Shown piece after piece: positions 1 to 5,172 of a DNA stretch of 5,172 nucleotides. The stretch lies in NCBI GenBank assembly GCA_937914775.1, contig CALDNB010000041.1, positions 1 through 5,172 of the forward strand, given 5' to 3'. Position numbers and translations under genes: made by a program. The stretch's first letter is position 1, and every line of letters begins with the position of its first letter. The DNA comes from an uncultured Clostridia bacterium. Its GTDB lineage: Bacteria; Bacillota; Clostridia; Monoglobales; Firm-18. The notes beneath the pieces are model-generated. The model searched no databases. It had not been told where the DNA came from and saw only the letters and a program-made list of their open reading frames with translations.

Positions 1-1196
1 CACGAATTGTAAGTTATGACGGGACAGAAACTTTTCACTCAGCCCTTTCTCTTATTGTACCCTGTATTGAGGAGATTGCATCAGGAAATGCGCTGTCCTC
101 CGACAACATAACCGTATCACAATGGCAGTCAATGCTCCGTACAAAATCAATATACATTAATCTTGGTTTTGAAACTGACGGCAAAAATGTGGGAGACATT
201 TTCGGTCAGCCCCTTTCCGAATTAAGTAAAATTTCAAAAGCCGACAGTATTGTAATTTATCCCGAACTTGTACTTAACTGCACTTACGTTTGTTTTAAAA
301 ACACAGATGATGATTACGGTGTGCGGTACACCTTGCAGGGACACAACGAGCAGTTAACAGAGTTTATAAAGCAACATACCGAAGGGCAGAAAAACGACCA
401 CTCCTTTGCTTTTGAACTTCGTCTTGACAAGGACTCACAGCAGGAAGGCTGGGGACAGCAACTAATAACCTTTAACCCCGACGTTTTACTTTCTATGGAC
501 AACATTCCCGTTTCGGACCTTGAGGTTAAAAACGTGTTTGCCGATAGGGAAAACCTGTCTAAACGGGCAGACGAAATTTTAGGTGCATTTGGCTACAAGC
601 CAAGCCAGATAAGAAAAACCGTAAGTCAGGACGGAGTAGTAACTTACGTAGAAAACAGTGCTACAGTTAAAGTGTCCCCTGACGGAACGGTAGAATATAA
701 CGCCATTGCAACAGACAAGGGAATTAAAGTAGCAGATACCAAAGCACAGCCCTCCCAAATTGTAAACGAGGTTCTGGAAATGGCAAAAAAGGTAATTTCG
801 GCGGCAGACCTTGAGGACACGGTAATATTAAAACTCCGTTCACCCTTAAACGACACGCCTGTTTTTTCTTACACCGCAAACTTTACAAGGTATTTTAACA
901 GTCTTCCCGTTATTTACAACAAAAACAATGAAACGGAAAACTACACTTTAACTGCACAGTTTGAAAACGGGTACATCAAGTCATTTAAAATGGTATTGCA
1001 AAGCCTGTCGGCGTCACCTCTGCAGACAGCGCCAAAGCCTGTACTTAGTACAATAGACAGTTTTTGCGAAACCTATAAAGGAAATGAAGCGATAACAGTT
1101 GAAGACATTTTAAAATGCTATTATGTTGAAAACGAGGGAACTTATAAAACAAGATGGTGTATTAAGTATAACGGCAAAACAGCAGTTCCCAGATAA
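1..1196 (+). CDS. walH: WalH (YycH)-like regulator of the WalK sensor kinase, 5' end missing
   Basis: This is probably the WalH/YycH protein, which in Bacillus sits outside the membrane on an N-terminal anchor and, together with WalI, adjusts the activity of the WalK histidine kinase that controls cell-wall metabolism. The reading frame is open from position 3 to the stop at 1194-1196, giving 397 visible residues, so the ATG at 132 is an internal methionine and not the start. Bacillus YycH has about 455 residues, so perhaps 50 residues, including the expected membrane anchor, lie left of the window. The visible part is soluble-looking, with no membrane segment, and is rich in beta-strand-like stretches. 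The end (about 1100-1190) has the form 'I-x-x-Y-x-V ... W-x-I-x-Y-N-G', similar to the terminal repeat of WalH/WalI proteins. The call rests mainly on the adjacent walI gene plus this C-terminal pattern; overall similarity to YycH is weak by eye. Another secreted PepSY-like protein is the alternative. Confidence 0.66.
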   Translation, partial: RIVSYDGTETFHSALSLIVPCIEEIASGNALSSDNITVSQWQSMLRTKSIYINLGFETDGKNVGDIFGQPLSELSKISKADSIVIYPELVLNCTYVCFKNTDDDYGVRYTLQGHNEQLTEFIKQHTEGQKNDHSFAFELRLDKDSQQEGWGQQLITFNPDVLLSMDNIPVSDLEVKNVFADRENLSKRADEILGAFGYKPSQIRKTVSQDGVVTYVENSATVKVSPDGTVEYNAIATDKGIKVADTKAQPSQIVNEVLEMAKKVISAADLEDTVILKLRSPLNDTPVFSYTANFTRYFNSLPVIYNKNNETENYTLTAQFENGYIKSFKMVLQSLSASPLQTAPKPVLSTIDSFCETYKGNEAITVEDILKCYYVENEGTYKTRWCIKYNGKTAVPR

Positions 1197-1208
1197 AAGG
1201 AGAAGCCT

Positions 1209-1991
1209 ATGGAATGGAGCAGAGTTAAATCAATTTTAATATGCGTTTTTGTACTGGTAAATCTGTTTTTGTTAAGAGTTTATATTAACAACAACGTATC
1301 TACGGTTACCCTTACGGAGGAAACCTTAAACAATACCGTTATGGCGCTTAAAAACAACAATATTGAAATAGACAAGGCACTTATTTCCAAAAAAACCCCT
1401 GAACTTCCTGCTTTTAACATCACTAACAGGCATATTAACTGCCACGACTTTTCTTTGGTATTGTGGGAAAACGCCAAAAATAACGGTTTTGACTATTTTA
1501 ATCCCAAAGACACAACCTTTGACGGCAAAACCCTTGTATATAAAGGGCAGTCTGGCACGGACACAATAAAAGACGTAAAAAACAAAATCAAAAAGACAGG
1601 TGCACTTTACGGCTACAAATACCAGTTGACACAAAAGGAAAGCACGCTGTTTTTCACGGCAGTTTATGAAAATATGCTTTTATACGACTGCACAATTACT
1701 GCAGAATTAACAGACGGTGCAGTTACAATTACTATGTCAAACTGGGTTGCAGACAGTTTTGAAAACTGCGGATACTCCTCTGTTATCACCTGCCCCGAAG
1801 CGCTTATCACCTTTGCATCGGAAATGAAATTTAACGACACCTTTAAAATCCAGTCGGTAGAACAGGGATATATAGCAGGAAGCAGAGATAACGAAATACA
1901 GACAAAAACCGCAACTCCTGTCTGGAAAATAACAGGTAACGGCAAAGTTTACTATATTGATATGAGAAACGGAGATTTGCTCGACCTATGA
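1209..1991 (+). CDS. walI: WalI (YycI)-like membrane-anchored regulator of WalK
   Basis: This is a WalI/YycI family protein, which pairs with WalH through its membrane helix and modulates the WalK kinase of the WalRK two-component system. It has 260 residues, close to the roughly 280 of Bacillus WalI. The N-terminus begins MEWSRVKSIL and runs straight into one hydrophobic helix (about residues 8-26), followed by an extracytoplasmic domain. That 'M-[ED]-W-S-R-x-K' start before the helix is typical of YycI. The C-terminal 25 residues (236-260) have a 'PVWKI...YYID...G' pattern, as in PepSY-like folds where a modelled strand ends in a conserved tryptophan. The start at 1209 is supported by AAGGAG at 1197-1202, six bases upstream. 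The gene begins 12 nt after the walH-like stop and overlaps the next gene by 4 nt, so it is almost certainly in the same transcript. Positions on the order of walH-walI match the conserved wal operon. Function is inferred from family and order. Confidence 0.82.
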   Translation: MEWSRVKSILICVFVLVNLFLLRVYINNNVSTVTLTEETLNNTVMALKNNNIEIDKALISKKTPELPAFNITNRHINCHDFSLVLWENAKNNGFDYFNPKDTTFDGKTLVYKGQSGTDTIKDVKNKIKKTGALYGYKYQLTQKESTLFFTAVYENMLLYDCTITAELTDGAVTITMSNWVADSFENCGYSSVITCPEALITFASEMKFNDTFKIQSVEQGYIAGSRDNEIQTKTATPVWKITGNGKVYYIDMRNGDLLDL

Positions 1992-2683
1992 CAAAACAAC
2001 AAATTCTTTCTCTTTTTAAAAATGCAGGTGCGGACAAATGCGGTATCGCACCTGTTCGCATATATGACGAACTTGTTCCCCTGTTGCAAAAAAGGGGATT
2101 TACGCCCTTTGTAAAACCCGACTGTAACAAGCGCATAAACCCTTATTTGTATTTAAAAGATGCAAAATCAATAATCGTATGCCTTTTTAAATACCGCGAC
2201 GGAGAGGATAAAACAGTTGCAAGGTATGCAAGAGGGGGCGACTATCACCCTTACATTAAAGGAAAATTAAAGAGTGTCTGCGAAAACCTGCCCGGAAGAC
2301 ATAAAATTCTGGTTGACTCAGGCTCACTTCCCGAAAAGCACATAGCTTACCTTGCGGGGCTTGGATATTTTGGAAAAAACAATCTTCTTTATTCCGAGGG
2401 GCTTGGCAGTTACTTTAACATCGGTCTTGTACTTACAGATTTGGAAATAGAGCCTGACAAACCTGTTGATACCACCTGCCAACAGTGTGACAGATGCGTA
2501 AAGGCATGTCCTGGCGGTGCTTTGGGAAACGGATTTTGCCTTGAGGCAGAAAAATGCGCCTCATACCTTACACAAAAGGACGGGGAACTCACAAAAGAAC
2601 AGCAGGAAATATTAAAACATAACCCATACACTTTAGGTTGCGACATCTGTGCAGATGTATGCCCATTAAATAAGGAGAAATAA
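1988..2683 (+). CDS. Short QueG-like protein with two 4Fe-4S clusters (epoxyqueuosine reductase family)
   Basis: QueG is a cobalamin- and iron-sulfur-dependent cytoplasmic enzyme that reduces epoxyqueuosine to queuosine in tRNA. Family marks are clear. They include 'ARYARGGDYH' (residues 78-87), 'VDSGSL' with Asp110 at the catalytic aspartate position, and 'AGLGYFGKNNLL' (123-134). Eight cysteines suit two 4Fe-4S clusters: C164, C167, C170, C174, C190, C218, C221 and C225. The protein is only 231 residues, against about 380 for E. coli and Bacillus QueG. It stops six residues after the last cluster cysteine, so the whole C-terminal part (HEAT-like repeats in Bacillus) is absent. Lys117 replaces the Arg usual in the 'LLER' motif. 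There is no frameshift or leftover homology before rlmD, so this looks like a short form and not a broken gene. The ATG overlaps the walI stop (ATGA); a GGAG at 1971-1974 is 13 nt upstream, so translational coupling is likely. A QueG relative acting on another substrate is possible, so I withhold the symbol. Confidence 0.83.
   Translation: MTKQQILSLFKNAGADKCGIAPVRIYDELVPLLQKRGFTPFVKPDCNKRINPYLYLKDAKSIIVCLFKYRDGEDKTVARYARGGDYHPYIKGKLKSVCENLPGRHKILVDSGSLPEKHIAYLAGLGYFGKNNLLYSEGLGSYFNIGLVLTDLEIEPDKPVDTTCQQCDRCVKACPGGALGNGFCLEAEKCASYLTQKDGELTKEQQEILKHNPYTLGCDICADVCPLNKEK
2025..2054. repeat. Perfect 8-bp inverted repeat near the start of the QueG-like gene
   Basis: CAGGTGCG at 2025-2032 is the exact reverse complement of CGCACCTG at 2047-2054, with a 14-nt loop. 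G-T pairs on both sides of the arms could lengthen the stem to 10. It is unusually G/C-rich for this region and begins 37 nt after the ATG. No T tract follows, so it is not a terminator. It could form a mRNA hairpin early in the gene, or simply reflect the coded residues GAD-K-CGIAPV. Confidence 0.4.
2672..2677 (+). promoter_or_regulatory. Ribosome binding site that fixes the GTG start of rlmD
   Basis: AAGGAG lies inside the last codons of the QueG-like gene and ends eight bases before the GTG at 2686. No other plausible start follows until codon 27, so this site decides in favour of the GTG. Termination of the upstream gene at 2681-2683 places ribosomes right at the site, which fits coupled translation. 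Confidence 0.8.
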
Positions 2684-2685
2684 CG

Positions 2686-3996
2686 GTGAAGAAAAATCAG
2701 CAGTTTATAACAGAAATAACAGGGACAGGCTCCCAGGGAGAGGGCGTTGCCAGAATAGAAAATATGGCAGTGTTTGTTCCCTATGCACTCCTTGGTGAAA
2801 CTGTCAAAGTTCATATAGTAAAGGCACTTAAAAATTACGCTTACGGAAAATTAATAGAGGTAATAAAACCAAGTCCTCACAGAACAGAGCCAAAATGCTC
2901 TGTTTTTTACAAGTGCGGAGGGTGCAGTATGCAACACGCCGACTACCGGTATGAACTGCAGTTTAAAACAAATCACGTTTCTGACTGCTTAAAACGAATA
3001 GGCGGTATTGATACGGAGGTTTTGCCCTGTATTCCCTCACCTGAAACGGAGCACTACAGAAACAAAGGCCAGTTTGCAGTTACAAAAGACGGAATTGGTT
3101 TTTATTCACAAAGAAGCCACAACCTTGTAGACAGCAACTCCTGTCTTATTCAAAAAGAAATATGCAGTGAAATTATCGGCATTATAAGAGAATATATGAA
3201 AACCAACAATGTTCCTCCTTACGACGAAGAAACTCACACGGGGAAAATACGAAATATTTTTATCCGCCACTTATCGGGCGGTACAATGGTTTGCATAACC
3301 GTAACGGACGAAAACTTACCAAATCTCACTGACCTTACTAAAGAACTGGTAACTCTTGGTGCAGCGTCTGTTATGCTTAATATCAACAACAAACGCACCA
3401 ACGTACAGTTGGGAGAACAGTTTATCCCCCTTTACGGGGACGAAACGCTGAAAGACACTATAGGAGATATTGAATTTAAAGTTTCTCCCAATTCTTTTTA
3501 CCAGATTAATTCAAAACAAACAGAGCAACTTTATAAATATGCAGTATCTTTAGCAGGTCTCACAGGAAACGAAACAGTATTTGACCTGTACTGCGGAATA
3601 GGCACTATCGGGCTTTTCGCATCAAAGTATGCAAAAAAGGTTATAGGTGTTGAAATTGTGGAAAAGGCTGTGGAAAACGCCCGTAATAACGCTTTGGCAA
3701 ACGGAATTACCAATGCACAGTTTTTGTGCGGCAAAGCAGAAGACGTAATTAAAGACATAGGAAAAGCAGATGTGGTAATGTTAGACCCACCCAGAAAAGG
3801 CTGCGACGACAAACTACTTAAAACCGTTAAAGAAATTGCACCAAAAACAATAGTTTATATTTCCTGTAACCCTGCAACCCTTGCCCGTGATTTAAAAACA
3901 CTTAAAGGCTACGGCTATTGTATAGACACAGTTCAACCCTTCGATATGTTTCCGAGGACATTTCATGTAGAATGCGTTGTGAAACTCCAACGGTAA
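2686..3996 (+). CDS. rlmD: 23S rRNA (uracil-C5)-methyltransferase, RlmD/RlmCD (RumA) family
   Basis: This S-adenosylmethionine-dependent enzyme makes 5-methyluridine in 23S rRNA (U1939, and in Gram-positive RlmCD also U747). All expected parts are present in 436 residues, a normal family length. An N-terminal TRAM-type RNA-binding domain spans about residues 5-60. The 4Fe-4S ligands are C71, C77, C80 and C153. The SAM-binding motif I is 'VFDLYCGIGTIG' (298-309). 'DPPR' is at 367-370. The nucleophile is C394 in 'SCNPATLARDL', and the general base is E429 in 'FPRTFHVE'. The 35-residue distance between C394 and E429 equals that between C389 and E424 of E. coli RumA. The start is GTG, two bases after the QueG-like stop; the next in-frame ATG (codon 27) would cut into the TRAM domain. 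The family is certain. Whether it modifies U1939, U747 or both cannot be told from sequence, and TrmA-like tRNA activity is less likely because TrmA lacks the TRAM and cluster motifs. Confidence 0.93.
   Translation: MKKNQQFITEITGTGSQGEGVARIENMAVFVPYALLGETVKVHIVKALKNYAYGKLIEVIKPSPHRTEPKCSVFYKCGGCSMQHADYRYELQFKTNHVSDCLKRIGGIDTEVLPCIPSPETEHYRNKGQFAVTKDGIGFYSQRSHNLVDSNSCLIQKEICSEIIGIIREYMKTNNVPPYDEETHTGKIRNIFIRHLSGGTMVCITVTDENLPNLTDLTKELVTLGAASVMLNINNKRTNVQLGEQFIPLYGDETLKDTIGDIEFKVSPNSFYQINSKQTEQLYKYAVSLAGLTGNETVFDLYCGIGTIGLFASKYAKKVIGVEIVEKAVENARNNALANGITNAQFLCGKAEDVIKDIGKADVVMLDPPRKGCDDKLLKTVKEIAPKTIVYISCNPATLARDLKTLKGYGYCIDTVQPFDMFPRTFHVECVVKLQR
2883..2908 (+). terminator. Terminator-shaped hairpin with T6 tract inside rlmD (possible premature termination site)
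   Basis: Positions 2885-2890 (CAGAGC) pair perfectly with 2897-2902 (GCTCTG) around a six-base loop (CAAAAT). Two more A-T pairs extend the stem to 8 bp using 2883-2884 with 2903-2904. Six T residues follow at 2903-2908. This is the textbook layout of an intrinsic terminator, but it sits about 200 nt into an intact gene, over the codons just before and within the Fe-S motif (residues 67-75). Translating ribosomes would normally prevent it from forming. It could act as a polarity or attenuation site, or be chance in A/T-rich coding DNA. The shape is seen directly; the activity is not shown. Confidence 0.35.
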
Positions 3997-4015
3997 CACC
4001 ACCAAAAATTTTAAA

Positions 4016-4036
4016 AAAATATTTACAAAATATTTA
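4016..4036. repeat. Tandem 10-bp A/T repeat overlapping the -35 box
   Basis: AAAATATTTA occurs at 4016-4025 and again at 4027-4036, so the copies start 11 bp apart, about one turn of the helix. Each copy contains the palindrome AAATATTT. The first copy overlaps the -35 box and the second lies in the spacer. It could be a repressor operator for the permease, but low-complexity A/T DNA makes chance occurrence fairly likely. Confidence 0.4.
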
Positions 4037-4050
4037 TATTATGATATACT
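4022..4050 (+). promoter_or_regulatory. Sigma-A type promoter for the permease gene
   Basis: A -35 box TTTACA (4022-4027) and a -10 box TATACT (4045-4050) are separated by exactly 17 bp. Each differs from the consensus at one position (TTGACA, TATAAT). Transcription would start near 4056-4058. An overlapping TATGAT at 4040-4045 has a worse, 12-bp, spacing. The site lies right between the rlmD stop and the permease, so the permease probably starts its own transcription unit. Confidence 0.75.
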
Positions 4051-4117
4051 TTAAAAGACGGTTTTTTGTCGGAAAAAATATTAAAAAATCGAAAAATTTT
4101 ACAAAGGAGATTTTTTT

Positions 4118-5172
4118 ATGAAACTTATCTACAACGTAGAAGACAAACCGAAGTTCAGTCAGGTTATTGTCTTTGCCATTCAGCAACTTCTTGCTATTAT
4201 GGCAGCAACAATTGCAGTTCCTGCAATCGTAGGCAACGGAATGACTGCTTCTGCAGCACTTTTCGGTGCAGGTATCGGTACATTGGTTTATCAGTTATTT
4301 ACAAAATTCAAGAGCCCTGTATTCCTTGGTTCATCATTTGCATTTATCGGCTCAATGGTAGCAGCATTTGCAGGTGCAGTATCTGCGGCACTTGGTTTCC
4401 TTGGATTAATCCTTGGTGCAGTTCTTGCAGGTCTTGTTTACGTAGTTATCGCAATAATCATTAAACTTGTTGGCGTAAACTGGATAAACAAACTTATGCC
4501 TCCCGTTGTTATCGGCCCCACAGTTGCAATTATCGGTCTTTCCCTTTCGGGCAATGCCGTTGGCGACCTTTCCAAGGGTAGCGTTCTTGCTGAGGGCGTT
4601 CCCACAGCATCCCCTTATGTAGCACTTATCTGCGGCCTTGTAACCCTTTTCGTAACCATCATCGCTTCGGTTTACGGCAAGAAAATGGTTAAGCTCATCC
4701 CCTTTATTATAGGTATACTTGCAGGCTATGCAGTTGCAACTATATTCACCGTTATCGGTACCGCTACAAACAATGCAGCGCTTATGGTAATTGACTTTGC
4801 TAAGTTCGAAGCAATGAAATGGATTCCTGATTTCACCTTCTTAACCGCTATCGGCGGCGTAGCTGAAATTGATGCCGCTTACATCGGCACCGTTGCAGTA
4901 GCTTATATCCCCGTTGCTTTCGTTGTATTTGCAGAGCATATTGCAGACCACAAGAACCTTTCTTCCATCATTGAAAAGGACCTTTTAACCGAACCCGGTC
5001 TTCACAGAACCCTCCTTGGCGATGGTATAGGCTCTTTTGCTGGCTCTATCTTCGGCGGCTGCCCCAACACCACCTATGGCGAATCTGTAGGCTGTGTTGC
5101 AATTTCGGGTAATGCTTCGGTTGCAACCATCTTTACAACCGCAATTATGGCCATTGTAATTTCCTTCTTCGG
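4118..5172 (+). CDS. uraA: NCS2-family uracil/xanthine permease (UraA-like), 3' end outside the window
   Basis: This is a multi-pass inner-membrane nucleobase:cation symporter of the NCS2 (SLC23) family, probably importing uracil for pyrimidine salvage. The frame is open from ATG 4118 to the right edge, giving 351 residues; E. coli UraA has 429, so about a fifth is missing. Hydrophobic spans fill most of the protein (for example about 16-38, 66-90, 94-117, 166-186, 193-213, 255-272). Conserved marks include 'GSSFAF' (71-76), 'FAEHIADHKNL' with E273 matching UraA E241, 'PGLHRTLLGDG' (293-303) and 'NTTYGE' with E322 matching UraA E290; the 49-residue distance is the same. Two positions that are His in UraA differ: TM1 has Q23 where 'QH' is usual, and D277 lies at the H245 position. 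AAAGGAG at 4103-4109, followed by a T7 tract, gives a strong start. Codon use differs from the upstream genes (more AAG and ATC). Substrate could be uracil or xanthine; the TTYGE motif favours uracil. Confidence 0.92.
   Translation, partial: MKLIYNVEDKPKFSQVIVFAIQQLLAIMAATIAVPAIVGNGMTASAALFGAGIGTLVYQLFTKFKSPVFLGSSFAFIGSMVAAFAGAVSAALGFLGLILGAVLAGLVYVVIAIIIKLVGVNWINKLMPPVVIGPTVAIIGLSLSGNAVGDLSKGSVLAEGVPTASPYVALICGLVTLFVTIIASVYGKKMVKLIPFIIGILAGYAVATIFTVIGTATNNAALMVIDFAKFEAMKWIPDFTFLTAIGGVAEIDAAYIGTVAVAYIPVAFVVFAEHIADHKNLSSIIEKDLLTEPGLHRTLLGDGIGSFAGSIFGGCPNTTYGESVGCVAISGNASVATIFTTAIMAIVISFF

Larger units (their letters stand above)
3997..4117. other. A/T-rich intergenic region between the rlmD cluster and the permease gene
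   Basis: This 121-nt gap holds the permease promoter, a short repeat and the ribosome binding site. I see no G/C-rich hairpin followed by T residues after rlmD, so the upstream transcript may end further on or read into the permease gene. The expected leader, from about 4057 to 4117, is only about 60 nt. A weak all-A/U hairpin (T6 at 4062-4067 with A6 at 4073-4078 around GTCGG) lies in it. No PyrR-binding loop and no known riboswitch is recognisable, and the leader seems too short for one. Confidence 0.7.

Noticed and set aside
132..1196. ATG at 132 as the start of the first gene
   Set aside because: The same frame is open without a stop back to position 3 and has no ribosome binding site before 132; the gene enters from the left edge.
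1531..1547. CCCTT/AAGGG inverted repeat in walI
   Set aside because: Only a 5-bp stem inside coding sequence with no T tract after it; expected by chance.
1326..1634. Reverse-strand frames inside walI, such as the one at 1326-1634
   Set aside because: They lie opposite a well-supported gene, have no ribosome binding site and show the Phe/Val-rich composition expected of antisense shadows.
2722..2740. GGGA/TCCC hairpin and CTCCCAGGGAG palindrome near the start of rlmD
   Set aside because: The stem has four pairs, the palindrome leaves almost no loop, and the bases code the normal glycine-rich TRAM region.
3425..3440. TCCCC/GGGGA hairpin in rlmD
   Set aside because: Short stem within an intact gene and no following T residues.
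4062..4078. T6-GTCGG-A6 hairpin in the permease leader as a regulatory RNA
   Set aside because: The stem is entirely A-U and too weak to be convincing, and the leader is too short for a known riboswitch.
3918..4121. A 67-codon frame spanning the rlmD end and the intergenic gap
   Set aside because: It overlaps the conserved end of rlmD in another frame, has no ribosome binding site and has a low-complexity tail coded by the A/T-rich promoter region.
4066..4464. A 132-codon frame starting at 4066 at the start of the permease region
   Set aside because: It is rich in Cys, Arg and Ser, matches no family, and is out of frame with the clear permease frame that begins at 4118 with a good ribosome binding site.
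1..5172. CRISPR array, insertion sequence, tRNA, phage or defence system
   Set aside because: No spaced repeats, transposase motifs, terminal inverted repeats or tRNA-like sequence were seen, and all five genes belong to housekeeping families.

Overview
The window looks like a chromosomal segment from a low-to-moderate GC member of the Firmicutes, most likely an uncultured clostridial lineage. The grounds are A/T-rich codon choice (AAA for Lys, GAA for Glu), strong AAGGAG-type ribosome binding sites, WalH/WalI-type proteins (a Gram-positive trait) and a TTTACA-17-TATACT promoter. All five genes lie on the + strand. The first runs off the left edge and the last off the right edge.

Positions 1-3996 form one tightly packed cluster. 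The order is a walH (yycH)-like gene lacking its 5' end, walI (yycI), a short queG-like iron-sulfur protein gene, and an rlmD-type 23S rRNA uracil-5-methyltransferase gene. The junctions are a 12-nt gap, a 4-nt ATGA overlap and a 2-nt gap, so co-transcription and partial translational coupling are likely. WalH and WalI are membrane-anchored proteins that tune the WalK sensor kinase of the WalRK cell-wall system; walR and walK would be expected just upstream, outside the window. The two downstream genes encode iron-sulfur enzymes linked by family to RNA modification. The walJ (yycJ) gene that follows walI in Bacillus is not present here.

Positions 3997-4117 are a 121-nt, very A/T-rich gap. It holds a good sigma-A type promoter, two copies of a 10-bp repeat overlapping its -35 box, and a strong ribosome binding site. 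No convincing terminator for the upstream cluster is visible. From 4118 to the right edge runs an NCS2-family uracil/xanthine permease gene (uraA-like), missing roughly its last fifth. Its codon use differs visibly from that of the upstream genes.

I do not see a novel defence, mobile or biosynthetic system. The points most worth a second look are a terminator-shaped hairpin with a T6 tract inside rlmD, the short QueG-like protein with no C-terminal domain, the wal-to-RNA-modification gene order, and replacement of two histidine positions in the permease.
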